Below are positions 30,207 to 40,000 of a stretch of 64,000 nt of DNA, piece by piece. Within the stretch, counting starts at the first letter, position 1, and each line of letters starts with the position of its first letter. The translations under genes were made by a program, and so were the position numbers. Source of the stretch: Rubrivivax albus (GTDB lineage: Bacteria; Pseudomonadota; Gammaproteobacteria; Burkholderiales; Burkholderiaceae_C); NCBI RefSeq assembly GCF_004016515.1, contig NZ_SACT01000001.1:1054001-1118000 (forward strand), written 5' to 3'. The notes under the pieces are model-generated. The model did not search any database. It saw only the letters and a program-made list of their open reading frames with translations, and was not told where the DNA came from.

Positions 30207-33073
30207 CCGCCGGAGTCTACGGGCGCCTCGGGCCCTGTCCCGGTGGCCAGGCGCGGCGAACCGGCCGGCGCCAGCGCGAACAGCCCGCTGTAGCTGCGCA
30301 CCCAGTCGGCCACCTGGGCGGCGGGCATGGGCGCGGCTATGCCGGTGCCCTGGGCGCTGTCACAGCCCAGGTCCAGCAGCATGCGCGCCTGCGCCGGGGT
30401 CTCCACACCCTCGGCGACCACCGAGCAGCCGAAGGTGCGCGCCAGGCCGATCACGCCCTCGACCAGGGCCTTGTCCTGGGCGTCGTCGAGCATGTGGTTG
30501 ACGAAGCTGCGGTCGATCTTCAGCACGTCCACCGGCAGGCGCTGCAGGTGGGTCAGCGTGGAGTGGCCGGTGCCGAAGTCGTCCAGCGCCGAGCGCACGC
30601 CCAGCGCCCGGCAGCGTGCCAGCAGCTGGGAACTGGCCGCCAGATCGGCGTGCGCCTCGGACTCGACGATCTCGAGCTTCAGGTGCTCGGCCAGCGGGTC
30701 CGGGTGGCGCGCCAGCAGCTCGGCCAGCCGCTGGACGAAGTCCGGCTCCTGCAGGTGGCGGGCGGAGATGTTGACGTTGACCTGCAGGTCCAGCCCGGCA
30801 CGGCGCCACTGCGCCAGGTGCTCCAGCGCCTGCGACAGCACCCAGTCGCCGACGCGCGCCGACAGCCCGGTGTTGGTGATCAGCGGCAGGAACTGCATCG
30901 GCGCGATCAGGCCCTTCTCGGGGTGGTCCCAGCGAAGCAGGGCCTCCAGCCCGAAGACACGCTGGCTGCGCATGTCGACGATGGGCTGGTAGAAGAGCAC
31001 GAACTCGGCCCGGTCCAGCGCCTCCTGCACGCGGCCGATGGCCATCACCCGCTCTTCGGTGCGCCGGCGCAGTTCCGGGTCGAAGAACAGGTAGCCGTTG
31101 CGGCCGCTCTGTTTGGCGCCGTACATGGCGTGATCGGCGTGGCGCAGCAGGGTGTCGGCGTCGCTGCGGTCGATCGGGTAGACGGTGGCACCCAGGCTGG
31201 CGGTGATCTGAACCGGCTCCTGCATCGGGTCGATGACGTAGGGCTGCGAGACCACGCGCAGCACCCGTTCGACGGCCAGCCGCGCCTCTTCCATCGAGCC
31301 GGCGCGCAGCAGCAGCACGAACTCGTCGCCGCCCAGGCGCGCCGCGGCGTCGGCCCAGAGGTCACGGCTGCGCAGCGCACCACGCAGGCGGCCGGCCAGT
31401 TCCACCAGCAGGCGGTCACCGCCCTCGTGGCCGTGCCGGTCGTTCACCGGCTTGAAGCGGTCCAGGTCCAGGTAGCACACGGCCAGCAGGTAGCCGTCGC
31501 GGTCGGCCGCGCGCATGGCGTCGCCGAGCAGCTGGCTCAGGCGGGCGCGGTTGGGCAGCCGCGTCAGTTCGTCGAAGTGCGCCTGGCGTTCCAGGCGCTC
31601 GCGGGCCACGCGCTGCTCGGTGATGTCGGAGATCGCCAGCACGTGGTAGCGCAGGTCGCCCTCCGGCCCGTGTACCTGAGAGATCGTCGCCTGCAGCGTG
31701 CTGATCTGGCCGTCGCGGCGGCGTTCGATCAGTTCGCCGCGCCAGCGGCCATGCTGGCGCAGCCCGGTCCACATCGCCGCACGCTGCTGGCGCGCCAACG
31801 GGTCGCTGGGGTTGGGCTGCAGCAGCGACGGCACGCGGCCGATCAGTTCGGCCAGCGTCACGTCGAGGATCTGGGTGTAGGCGGCGTTGGCATCCAGCAC
31901 GCGCAAGTCGGCGTCGGCGATCAGCAGGCCTTCGTGCAGGTGCTCGAACAGGCTGGCCGACAGGCGCTGGCGCTCCTGGGCCTCGTGGCGCTCGCTGACG
32001 TCGGCCATGGTGGCCACCAGGCGCAGCGGCTGCCCGGCGAGGTCACGCTCCGCCGCCACCACGTTGACCTCCACCCAGTGCCAGCCGTCGTCGCTCTGCA
32101 CGCGCAGTTCCTGCTGCCACTGGTCGCGTTCGCCAAGCGTCACCTCGGACAGCGCTTCCTGCAGCCGCCCGCGATCGTCGATGTGCACGTCGTCGAGCCA
32201 GGCGCGGGGGGTCCAGGTGACGGGGTCGCGGTGGCGCGTCAGCGCCAGCCAGTCGGCCGACAGGTGCACCTCCTCGGCGCGATGACGGTGCCATTCCGCC
32301 ACCGCCAGGCGTGCGGCGCCCAGCGCGGTGACGGCACGGCGCTCGCGCAGGCGCAGTTCCTGCCCGATGCTGCGCGCGGTCAGCAGCATCACCATCAGCG
32401 AACCTAGATAGCCGCAGAGCGCTGCGATGGCGCCGGCCGGCGACAGCGATGCGAAGGGTCCGGTGCCGGTCGCAGTGCCGGCGGCGGCCACCGCCGCCAC
32501 GCCCAGCAGCGCCAGCAGCGGGAGGGTCAGCGTGCCGGCCAACAGCAGGCCGAGCAGCAGCACGTGCGGCCACCAGGCCACGGCCGCACTGGCCACGATG
32601 CTCAGCGACAGGCCGCCGAACCAGAGCCAGGCCGCGGCCACGGCCGACAGCGCCAGGGTCACGCCACCGGCCAGGTGCCAGGCCCCGCGAGTGCGCCGAC
32701 GCGACGCACGCGCCACTGCGATGGCGGGCAAACTGCCGGTCAGCAGGCCCAGCGCATGCCAGGGCCAGGCCAGCAGGTCCAGCAGCGAGGCTTCGGCCGC
32801 GGTGCGCGCCACCGCCGGCATGGCCGTCTGTACGCCGGCCATCAGCGGGCCGCCGACGAGCAGCGCCACCGCGCCGAGCACCAGGGCATCGCGCGCGCGC
32901 TCGAGATCGGCCCGGCCGCCCAGGCGGCGGAGCACCTCGCCGACGGCCCAGGTGGCACCGGCCGGGCCGACGGCCTGCACTGCCACCGCCCAGGGCGACA
33001 GACCCGCCAGCACGCCGGCCAGTGCCCAGACGCCGACCAGCAGCGGCAGACCCTGCCAGCGCACCCGCAGCAC
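30203..33073 (-). CDS. MASE1-PAS-GGDEF-EAL cyclic-di-GMP protein
   Basis: A protein of at least 956 residues combining an N-terminal multi-helix membrane sensor (MASE1-like, to about residue 240), two PAS domains (about 270-380 and 385-505), a GGDEF domain with intact L-G-G-D-E-F and an EAL domain with intact E-A-L-L-R-W, D-D-F-G-T-G, K-I-D-R-S-F and V-A-E-G-V-E. Both cyclase and phosphodiesterase residues are present; the RxxD inhibition site is degenerate (L-W-A-D). GTG 33073 is the first conventional start, but the frame stays open upstream and encodes another hydrophobic segment up to a CTG at 33247, so the N-terminus is probably longer. It overlaps dnaG at its 3' end. Confidence 0.9.
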   Translation of the reverse strand: MLRVRWQGLPLLVGVWALAGVLAGLSPWAVAVQAVGPAGATWAVGEVLRRLGGRADLERARDALVLGAVALLVGGPLMAGVQTAMPAVARTAAEASLLDLLAWPWHALGLLTGSLPAIAVARASRRRTRGAWHLAGGVTLALSAVAAAWLWFGGLSLSIVASAAVAWWPHVLLLGLLLAGTLTLPLLALLGVAAVAAAGTATGTGPFASLSPAGAIAALCGYLGSLMVMLLTARSIGQELRLRERRAVTALGAARLAVAEWHRHRAEEVHLSADWLALTRHRDPVTWTPRAWLDDVHIDDRGRLQEALSEVTLGERDQWQQELRVQSDDGWHWVEVNVVAAERDLAGQPLRLVATMADVSERHEAQERQRLSASLFEHLHEGLLIADADLRVLDANAAYTQILDVTLAELIGRVPSLLQPNPSDPLARQQRAAMWTGLRQHGRWRGELIERRRDGQISTLQATISQVHGPEGDLRYHVLAISDITEQRVARERLERQAHFDELTRLPNRARLSQLLGDAMRAADRDGYLLAVCYLDLDRFKPVNDRHGHEGGDRLLVELAGRLRGALRSRDLWADAAARLGGDEFVLLLRAGSMEEARLAVERVLRVVSQPYVIDPMQEPVQITASLGATVYPIDRSDADTLLRHADHAMYGAKQSGRNGYLFFDPELRRRTEERVMAIGRVQEALDRAEFVLFYQPIVDMRSQRVFGLEALLRWDHPEKGLIAPMQFLPLITNTGLSARVGDWVLSQALEHLAQWRRAGLDLQVNVNISARHLQEPDFVQRLAELLARHPDPLAEHLKLEIVESEAHADLAASSQLLARCRALGVRSALDDFGTGHSTLTHLQRLPVDVLKIDRSFVNHMLDDAQDKALVEGVIGLARTFGCSVVAEGVETPAQARMLLDLGCDSAQGTGIAAPMPAAQVADWVRSYSGLFALAPAGSPRLATGTGPEAPVDSGG

Positions 33074-33248
33074 GATGGCCAGGCCGACGCCGGCGCCCAG
33101 CCAGGGCAGCCCGCTCAGGCCCGGTAGGGCCAGGTAGGTGTCGAACCAGGCCGCCGCCAGCAGTGCAGCCGCCGACCCGGCCCACCAGGCCAGGCTGGGT
33201 CGCCCGGCACCAGGGACCAGGCGATCGAAGGTCGGCAGGGTGTTCAGA

Positions 33249-33560
33249 TCAGAGCTTGAAGTCGTCGATCCGGGCGCCGGCGGCGAGCGCCGACTTCAGC
33301 CACTTGGGCTGCAGGCCGCGCCCCGACCAGGTCTCGCCGGTCTCGGGGTGGCGGTACTTGGGCGCGACGCGGCTGGCGGACGCCTTGCGCGGTGCGGAGG
33401 TGGCGCGGGTGCCCAGGTCGGCCAGCGTGAGGCCGTACTCTGCCATCAGCGCGCGCACCTTGGCGATGGCCTGGCTGCGCTCCTCGCGCTGCGCCTCGAG
33501 GATCTGCTGTTCGAGCGCGGCCTTCTGGGCCAGCAAGTCGCTCAATGACGGGGCTGCCAC
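33249..33560 (-). CDS. H-NS family nucleoid protein
   Basis: A 103-residue H-NS-like protein. The N-terminal half is a coiled-coil oligomerisation region (L-A-Q-K-A-A-L-E-Q-Q-I-L-E-A-Q-R-E-E-R), and the C-terminal half is the DNA-binding domain Y-R-H-P-E-T-G-E-T-W-S-G-R-G-L-Q-P-K-W-L, which matches the proteobacterial H-NS signature. These proteins silence AT-rich genes. GTG 33560 is chosen because GGAG lies eight bases upstream; an in-frame ATG at 33593 has no such site. The MASE1-GGDEF-EAL frame begins immediately after its stop. Confidence 0.92.
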   Translation of the reverse strand: MAAPSLSDLLAQKAALEQQILEAQREERSQAIAKVRALMAEYGLTLADLGTRATSAPRKASASRVAPKYRHPETGETWSGRGLQPKWLKSALAAGARIDDFKL

Positions 33561-33647
33561 GTCTCGGTCTCCCTGATGGTGTGATCGAGCCAATATATCC
33601 CAGCCCCGTGGGCGCCGGGAGGCGTGCGGCCCCCCGAAGTCCCGGTG

Positions 33648-34691
33648 TCAGCGGTAGCCGACGCGGTCGAGCATGCGCTGCACCTCGGCCTGGTGGCCGC
33701 CGATGGCCGACACCGGCACCGCCTCCATCTTGAAGTCGCCCAGGGCCAGCAAGGCCGGGTTTTGCGTGCGCACCGACGTGACGGCCGGCCACTCGTTGTT
33801 GCCTTCGGCGAAGTAGCGCTGTGCCTCGTCGCTGGCCAGGTACTCGAGGAACTTCACAGCCGCGTCGCGGTGCTTGGCATGCTTGGCCACGGCGCCGCCG
33901 GCGATGTTGACGTGGGTGCCGGCACCGTCCTGGTCGGGGAAGACGATGCCGACCTTCTCGATCACCGCCCGGTCCTCGGGCTTGTTCGAGCGCATCAGGC
34001 GCGCGACGTAGTAGGAATTGGAGATGGCCACCGCACACTCGCCGGCCGCCACGGCGCGGATCTGGTCGGTGTCGCCGCCCTTCGGCGCCCGTGCCATGTT
34101 GTCCACCATGCCCTTCAGCCAGGCCTCGGTCTTCTCAGGGCCCATGCGCTCCAGCATGGAGCCGAACAGCGACACGTTGTACGGGTGCGAGCCCGAACGC
34201 GTGCACAGCCGGCCCTTGTTGACCGGGGCGGCCAGGTCGGCGTAGGTGTCGACGTCGGCGCGCTGCACGCGCATCTTGTCGTACACGATGACGCGGGCAC
34301 GGGTGGAGAAGCCGTACCAGGCCGAACCCTGGCCAGTGTCGCTGCTGCGCAGCGTGGCCGGGATACGCTGCGCGAGCACGGCGCTCTTCACCGGCTGGAA
34401 CAGGCCATCGTTCTCCGCGCGCCACAGGCGGGCGGCGTCGACGAGCAGCACCACGTCGGCCGGGCTGGCCGCGCCCTCGCTCTTCAGGCGCGACAGGATG
34501 CCGTTGTCGTCGCCATCGATGCGGTTGATGCGGATGCCGGTGGCCTGGGTGAAGTTGGCGTACAGCGCCTCGTCCGTCTGGTAGTGGCGGGCGGAATAGA
34601 GGTTCAGCACCGGCTGCTGGGCAGCGGCCAGCATGGCAGCCATGGCCAGCGTGGCGGCGGCGAGCGACTTCAGGGCGTGGGACAGGCGCAT
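33648..34691 (-). CDS. Ferric-iron ABC transporter substrate-binding protein (FbpA/FutA-like)
   Basis: A 347-residue periplasmic protein with a signal peptide (cleavage near A-A-A-Q, residue 24) and family 1 iron-binding features: N-L-Y-S-A-R-H-Y near residue 30 and the paired iron-ligand tyrosines Tyr227-Tyr228 in S-N-S-Y-Y-V-A-R-L. It should bind Fe3+ for an FbpABC importer. No permease or ATPase gene is adjacent in this window, so it is an orphan receptor that must use a transporter encoded elsewhere. A Fur box stands 40 bases upstream of the start. Confidence 0.92.
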   Translation of the reverse strand: MRLSHALKSLAAATLAMAAMLAAAQQPVLNLYSARHYQTDEALYANFTQATGIRINRIDGDDNGILSRLKSEGAASPADVVLLVDAARLWRAENDGLFQPVKSAVLAQRIPATLRSSDTGQGSAWYGFSTRARVIVYDKMRVQRADVDTYADLAAPVNKGRLCTRSGSHPYNVSLFGSMLERMGPEKTEAWLKGMVDNMARAPKGGDTDQIRAVAAGECAVAISNSYYVARLMRSNKPEDRAVIEKVGIVFPDQDGAGTHVNIAGGAVAKHAKHRDAAVKFLEYLASDEAQRYFAEGNNEWPAVTSVRTQNPALLALGDFKMEAVPVSAIGGHQAEVQRMLDRVGYR

Positions 34692-34730
34692 GGGACTTCC
34701 AGAGGCAGTGTGAACGACAGGATGAAGTCT

Positions 34731-34755
34731 AATGTAAACAAGAATCCTTATCGTT
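34731..34755 (-). promoter_or_regulatory. Fur box upstream of the ferric-iron binding protein gene
   Basis: Read on the minus strand, A-A-C-GATAAGGATTCTTGTTTAC-A-T-T resembles the GATAATGATAATCATTATC Fur operator; it agrees at about 20 of 25 positions with the extended AATGATAATGATTCTCATTTGCATT form used in many betaproteobacteria and pseudomonads. It is also locally AT-rich in a very GC-rich genome. Confidence 0.75.
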
Positions 34756-34910
34756 CAAAGTCCGACGCCCGGCCTGGGGATCTTCAACGCACCCGCCAGT
34801 CTTCGGACCGCAGCGCCGTGCACCCGGGCCTTCGGCGGCGGCCAAGCCGATGCCGCCGACGGACCATCGCCTCGCGGGGGCCGAGGCGCCGGTGTCTCCG
34901 GCGTCGGGGC

Positions 34911-35183
34911 TCAGGCGCTGGGCGGCACGTAGCCGGCCGGCTTGTCGGCGCCTTCGCTGAACAGGAACAGTTCCATCTGCCGCGCCAGATATTGGCGGGC
35001 GCGCGCATCGGCCAGGTTCAGCCGGTTCTCGTTGACCAGCATGGTCTGATGGCGCTTCCAGAGCTCGAAGGCTTCCTTGGAGATGTTGTCGTAGATGCGC
35101 TTACCCAGGTCGCCCGGGTAGGGCGGGAAGCTCAGGCCCTCGGCTTCCTTCTTCAGGTACGTGCACTGCACCATGCGTGTCAT
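34911..35183 (-). CDS. yggX: Probable Fe(2+)-trafficking protein YggX
   Basis: A 90-residue YggX protein, implicated in protecting Fe-S clusters and handling ferrous iron under oxidative stress. The signature is complete: [14 protein letters not shown] with Cys7, [22 protein letters not shown] and E-L-F-L-F. It follows argA by 12 bases and is probably cotranscribed with it. The 155 bases between it and the Fur box hold nothing recognisable. Confidence 0.96.
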   Translation of the reverse strand: MTRMVQCTYLKKEAEGLSFPPYPGDLGKRIYDNISKEAFELWKRHQTMLVNENRLNLADARARQYLARQMELFLFSEGADKPAGYVPPSA

Positions 35184-35195
35184 CGGTGGACTCCT

Positions 35196-36536
35196 TCAGT
35201 TCAGTTTCTTGACCAGCACCTGCGAGCGCCGGTCCCAGTTGTACTTGCGCTGGCGCGCCTCGGGCAGCCAGCCGGGGTCGACGACGGCGAACCCGCGCTT
35301 GATGAACCAGTGCATCGTGCGCGTGGTCAGCACGAAGATGCTGTCCAGCCCGGCCGCGCGGGCACGCTGCTCGATGCGCTTGAGGATGCGCTCACCGTCG
35401 CCCTGGCTCTGGCTCTGCGGCGAGACGGTCAGCGCCAGCATCTCGCCGGTGCGCGCCTCGGGGTAGGGGTAGAGCGCGGCGCAGCCGAAGATCACGCCGT
35501 CGTGCTCGATCAGTGTGTAGTTGGCGATGTCGCGCTCGATCTCGTGGCGGTCGCGGCGCACCATGGTGCCGTCGCGCTCGAAGGGCTCGATCAGCTGCAG
35601 GATGCCGCCGACGTCGTCGGCGGTGGCCTCGCGCAGGCTCTCGAGCTTCTCGTCGACCACCATGGTGCCGATGCCGTCGTGCGTGAAGACCTCCATCAGC
35701 AGCGCACCGTCCACCGAGAAGGGCAGGATGTGCGAACGCTCGACGCCGCCTTCGCAGGCGCGCACGCAGTGCTGCAGGTAGAAGCCGGTGTCGGTGGGCC
35801 GTTCCGGGCGCGGCAGCGCGATCATCAGTCGCCGGGCCTCGGCCAGCGAGAGTTCGGTGTCGATGGCCGACTCCGGGTCGTCCTGGCGCTCGCGGATGCC
35901 CGGCACCTCGGTCATGAACAGCAGCTTGTCGGCCTGCAGGGCCACGGCCGTGGCGGTGGCGACGTCTTCCATCGTCAGGTTGAAGGCCTCGCCGGTGGGC
36001 GAGAAGCCGAACGGGCTGAGCAGCACCATCGCGCCGCTGTCGATGGCGCGCCGGATGGCCGCACCGTCCACGCGCCGCACGACGCCGCTGTGCATGTAGT
36101 CCACGCCGTCGACGATGCCCACCGGCCGCGCGACGAGGAAGTTGCCGGAGATCACGCGCACCGTGGCGTTGGCCATCGGGGTGTTGGGCAGCCCCTGGCT
36201 GAACGCGGCTTCGATCTCGAAGCGCAGCTGGCCCGCGGCCTCCTGCGCGCAGTCCAGCGCCACCGCGTCGGTGATGCGCATGCCGTGGCTGTAGCGCGAG
36301 GTCTGGCCCTTGGCCGCCAGCTGTTCCGTCACCTGTGGCCGGAAGCCGTGCGCCAGCACGATCTTGATGCCGATGGCGTGCAGGATGGCGAGGTCCTGCA
36401 CGAAGGCGTTGAGCTTGCCCGCGGCAATGGCCTCGCCCGTCAGCCCGACGACGAAGGTCTTGCCGCGGTAGGCGTGGATGTGCGGCGCCACCAGCCGGAA
36501 CCAGGGCACGAAGGTATGCGGGAAAACGAGGCTCAT
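35196..36536 (-). CDS. argA: Amino-acid N-acetyltransferase (N-acetylglutamate synthase)
   Basis: A 446-residue classical ArgA that acetylates glutamate with acetyl-CoA, the first step of arginine synthesis. The N-terminal amino-acid-kinase-like domain (about residues 20-290) serves for arginine feedback, and the C-terminal GNAT domain (about 300-440) carries the acetyl-CoA loop S-Q-S-Q-G-D-G near residue 385. Length and domain order match E. coli ArgA (443 aa). First gene of argA-yggX, divergent from the VOC gene. Confidence 0.96.
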   Translation of the reverse strand: MSLVFPHTFVPWFRLVAPHIHAYRGKTFVVGLTGEAIAAGKLNAFVQDLAILHAIGIKIVLAHGFRPQVTEQLAAKGQTSRYSHGMRITDAVALDCAQEAAGQLRFEIEAAFSQGLPNTPMANATVRVISGNFLVARPVGIVDGVDYMHSGVVRRVDGAAIRRAIDSGAMVLLSPFGFSPTGEAFNLTMEDVATATAVALQADKLLFMTEVPGIRERQDDPESAIDTELSLAEARRLMIALPRPERPTDTGFYLQHCVRACEGGVERSHILPFSVDGALLMEVFTHDGIGTMVVDEKLESLREATADDVGGILQLIEPFERDGTMVRRDRHEIERDIANYTLIEHDGVIFGCAALYPYPEARTGEMLALTVSPQSQSQGDGERILKRIEQRARAAGLDSIFVLTTRTMHWFIKRGFAVVDPGWLPEARQRKYNWDRRSQVLVKKLN

Positions 36537-36591
36537 CGCGCGGCGGATTGTGCCGCAGCATCGTTGGCCACGAAGCCGACGGAGCCTTGCG

Positions 36592-36981
36592 ATGGACGTC
36601 TACAAGACCCACGGTGCCTTCAGCTGGGCCGAGCTGATGACGCCAGACCCGAAGGCCGCGATCGCCTTCTACGGCGCGCTGTTCGGCTGGACCAGCGAGG
36701 ACATGGACATGGGCACTGGCCCCTACCATGTGCTCAAGGCGGGCGACACCCAGGTGGCCGGCGTGATGGGCATGCCGCCCGACGCGCCGCCGGGCATGCC
36801 GCCGATGTGGGGCTGCTACGTCACCGTGGACGACATCGACGCCACGGCGAAGCGCTGCGCCGAGCTCGGTGGCCAGGTGCTGATGCCGCCGATGGACATC
36901 CCCACGGTGGGCCGCATGGCGGTGCTCAAGGACCCGCTGGGCGCCGTCATCAGCGCCATCACGTACAGCAGCGCCTCCTGA
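36592..36981 (+). CDS. VOC-family (glyoxalase-fold) protein
   Basis: A 129-residue protein of the vicinal oxygen chelate superfamily: F-S-W-A-E-L-M-T-P-D-P-K-A-A-I-A-F-Y-G-A-L-F-G-W at the N-terminus and G-G-Q-V-L-M-P-P-M-D-I-P-T-V-G-R-M-A in the second half are typical of the 27 kDa-antigen/CFP30B-type group. One VOC module is present, so a homodimer is expected. Substrate unknown. The start is the first ATG that includes the conserved beginning; the frame is open back to 36478. Confidence 0.85.
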   Translation: MDVYKTHGAFSWAELMTPDPKAAIAFYGALFGWTSEDMDMGTGPYHVLKAGDTQVAGVMGMPPDAPPGMPPMWGCYVTVDDIDATAKRCAELGGQVLMPPMDIPTVGRMAVLKDPLGAVISAITYSSAS

Positions 36982-37018
36982 CGCGGGGCGCCATGGCGCC
37001 GGGGATAATCCGCGCCCC

Positions 37019-40000
37019 GTGTCCTCGCCGCCCCGATCGCCCGCGCGCCCAGCCGCGCCGCTGAAGCTCCACTACCCGGAATCGCTGCCGGTCTCCGCAC
37101 GGCGTGACGAGATCGCGCTCGCGATGCGCGACCATCCCGTGGTCATCGTCTGCGGCGAGACCGGCTCCGGCAAGACCACGCAGTTGCCCAAGATCGCGCT
37201 GGAGATCGGCCGTGGCTGGGCCGGCGGCGGCCGCGGGCTGATCGGCCACACGCAGCCGCGCCGCATCGCCGCCACCAGCGTGGCCAAGCGCATCGCCGAG
37301 GAACTGCAGACGCCGCTGGGCGAGGTCGTGGGCTACAAGGTGCGCTTCCAGGACCGGCTGCAGCGCGGCGCCAGTGTCAAGCTGATGACCGACGGCATCC
37401 TGCTGGCCGAGACCCAGGGCGACCCGCTGCTCAAGGCCTACGACACGCTGATCGTCGACGAGGCGCACGAGCGCAGCCTGAACATCGACTTCCTGCTCGG
37501 CTACCTGAAGGCGCTGCTGCCGCGCCGGCCGGACCTGAAGATCGTCGTCACCTCGGCCACCATCGACGCCGACCGCTTCGCGGCACATTTCGCCTCGACC
37601 CGCGGCCCGGCGCCGGTGATCCAGGTCTCGGGCCGCCTGTTCCCGGTGGAGCAGCGCTGGCGGCCGTTCGAGGAAGGTGTCGCCCCCAAGGCGACTACGT
37701 CGCCGGCCCCCCAAGGGGGCGCGCCGTCCTTGGGGCGGCCCGGCGGACGGCCGTCCTACGACGCCAACGACGCCATCGCCGACGCGGTCGACGAACTGTG
37801 GCGCGGCGCCGCCGGCGACATCCTGGTCTTCCTGCCCGGCGAACGCGAGATCCGCGAGGCGGCCGACCACCTGCACAAGCACCTCGCCCAGCAGCACCGC
37901 GGCGGCCCGCCGGCGGAGATCCTGCCGCTGTTCGCCCGCCTGTCCCAGGCCGAGCAGGAGCGCGTGTTCAACCCGGGCAACGGCCGCCGCATCGTGCTGG
38001 CCACCAACGTGGCCGAGACCTCGCTGACGGTGCCCGGCATCCGCTACGTCATCGACAGCGGCCAGGCGCGCGTCAAGCGCTACAGCTACCGCAACAAGGT
38101 CGAGCAGCTGCAGGTCGAGCCCATCAGCCAGGCCGCGGCCAACCAGCGCGCCGGCCGCTGCGGCCGCGTGGCCGACGGCGTGTGCATCCGGCTTTACGAC
38201 GAGCCCGGCTTCGCCGCCCGGCCGCGCTTCACCGACCCCGAGATCCTGCGCAGCAGCCTGGCCGGCGTGATCCTGCGCATGAAGGCGCTGAACCTGGGCG
38301 CGATCGAGGACTTCCCGTTCCTGGAGCCGCCGCCGCGCAAGGCCATCGCCGACGGCTACGCGCTGCTGGCGGAACTGGGCGCGGTCGACGAGCGCAACGA
38401 ACTCACCGACACCGGCCGGGAACTGTCCCGCCTGCCGCTGGACCCGCGCATCGGCCGCATGATCCTGGCCGCGCGCGACCGTCAGGCGCTGACCGAGGTG
38501 CTGGTGATCGCCTCGGCGCTGTCGGTGCAGGACGTGCGCGACCGGCCGCTGGAGCAGCAGCAGGCCGCCGACCAGAAGCACAAGCTGTTCGACGACGAGA
38601 AGTCGGAGTTCAACGGCTACCTGAAGCTGTGGCGGTGGATCGAGGAAGGGCGTGGGCACGGGGAGGCGTCCAAGACGCACAAGCTCAGCAACCGCCAGCA
38701 GGAACAGCGCCTGCGCGACCACTTCGTCAGCCCGCGCCGCGTGCGCGAGTGGCGCGACATCCACTCCCAGCTGCACACCGTGGTGGCCGAGCACGGCTGG
38801 CGCCTCAATGGCACGCCGGCCACCTACGAGCAGGTGCACCAGAGCATGCTCGCCGGCCTGCTGGGCAACATCGGGCTGAAGGCCGACGACGACGAGTGGT
38901 ACCTGGGCGCGCGCGGCATCCGGTTCTGGCGCCACCCGGGCGCGCACCTGTCGAAGAAGCCGGGCCGCTGGGTCGTGGCGGCGGAACTGGTGGAGACCAC
39001 GCGGTTGTTCGGCCGCGGGCTGGCCGCCATCGAGCCGCAGTGGATCGCCCCCATCGCCGGCCACCTGCTGAAGACGCAGCTGCTGGAGCCGCACTGGGAG
39101 AAGAAGGCGGGCGAGGTGGTGGCGCTGGAGCGCGCCACGCTCTACGGCATCGTGGTCTACGCCAACCGGCGTGTGAACTACGCGAAGGTGGACCCCGCAG
39201 GCGCGCGCGAGCTCTTCATCCGCGAGGCCCTGGTGCGCGGGCTGCGCGAGGACGCCTGGGACAGCAGGATGCCCTTCCTGGCGCACAACCGCAAGCTGGT
39301 GCGCGATCTCGAGGCGCTGGAGCACAAGTCGCGCCGGCAGGACGTGCTGGTCGACGACGAGCTGATCTTCGGCTTCTACGACCGGCTCATCCCGCCCGAG
39401 GTCTGCAGCGGTCCGATGCTCGAGCGCTGGTTCCGTGACGAGGTGAAGCGCCAGCCCGGCCTGCTGCAGCTCAGCCGCGACGAGCTGATGCGCCACGAGG
39501 CCGCCGGCGTCACCAGCGACGCCTTCCCGCGCATGGTGCGCCTGGGCGGCATCGACTGCGCCGCCGCCTACCTGCACGAACCCGGCGACGCCAAGGACGG
39601 CCTGACGGTGACGGTGCCGATCTACGCGCTCAACCAGGTCGCCGAGGACCGCTGCGAGTGGCTGGTGCCCGGCATGCTGAAGGACAAGATCCAGGCGCTG
39701 CTGAAGAGCCTGCCACAGCGGCCGCGTTCGCGGCTGGTGCCGTTGCCGGACACCGCGGCGTCGCTGGCGGCGTCGCTGCCGTTCGGCGACGGCTCGCTGA
39801 TGGACGCACTGCTCAAGGCCGTGCGCGAGCGCACCCAGCTGCCGGTGCAGCGGGCCGACTTCAAGCTGGAGATGCTGGCGCCGCACCTGTTCATGAACCT
39901 GCGCGTGGTCGACGAGCACGGCCGCCAGCTCGGCATGGGGCGCAGCCTGCCGGCGCTGAAGACCGAGCTCGGCAGCCAGGCGCGCAGTGCCTTCCAGGCG

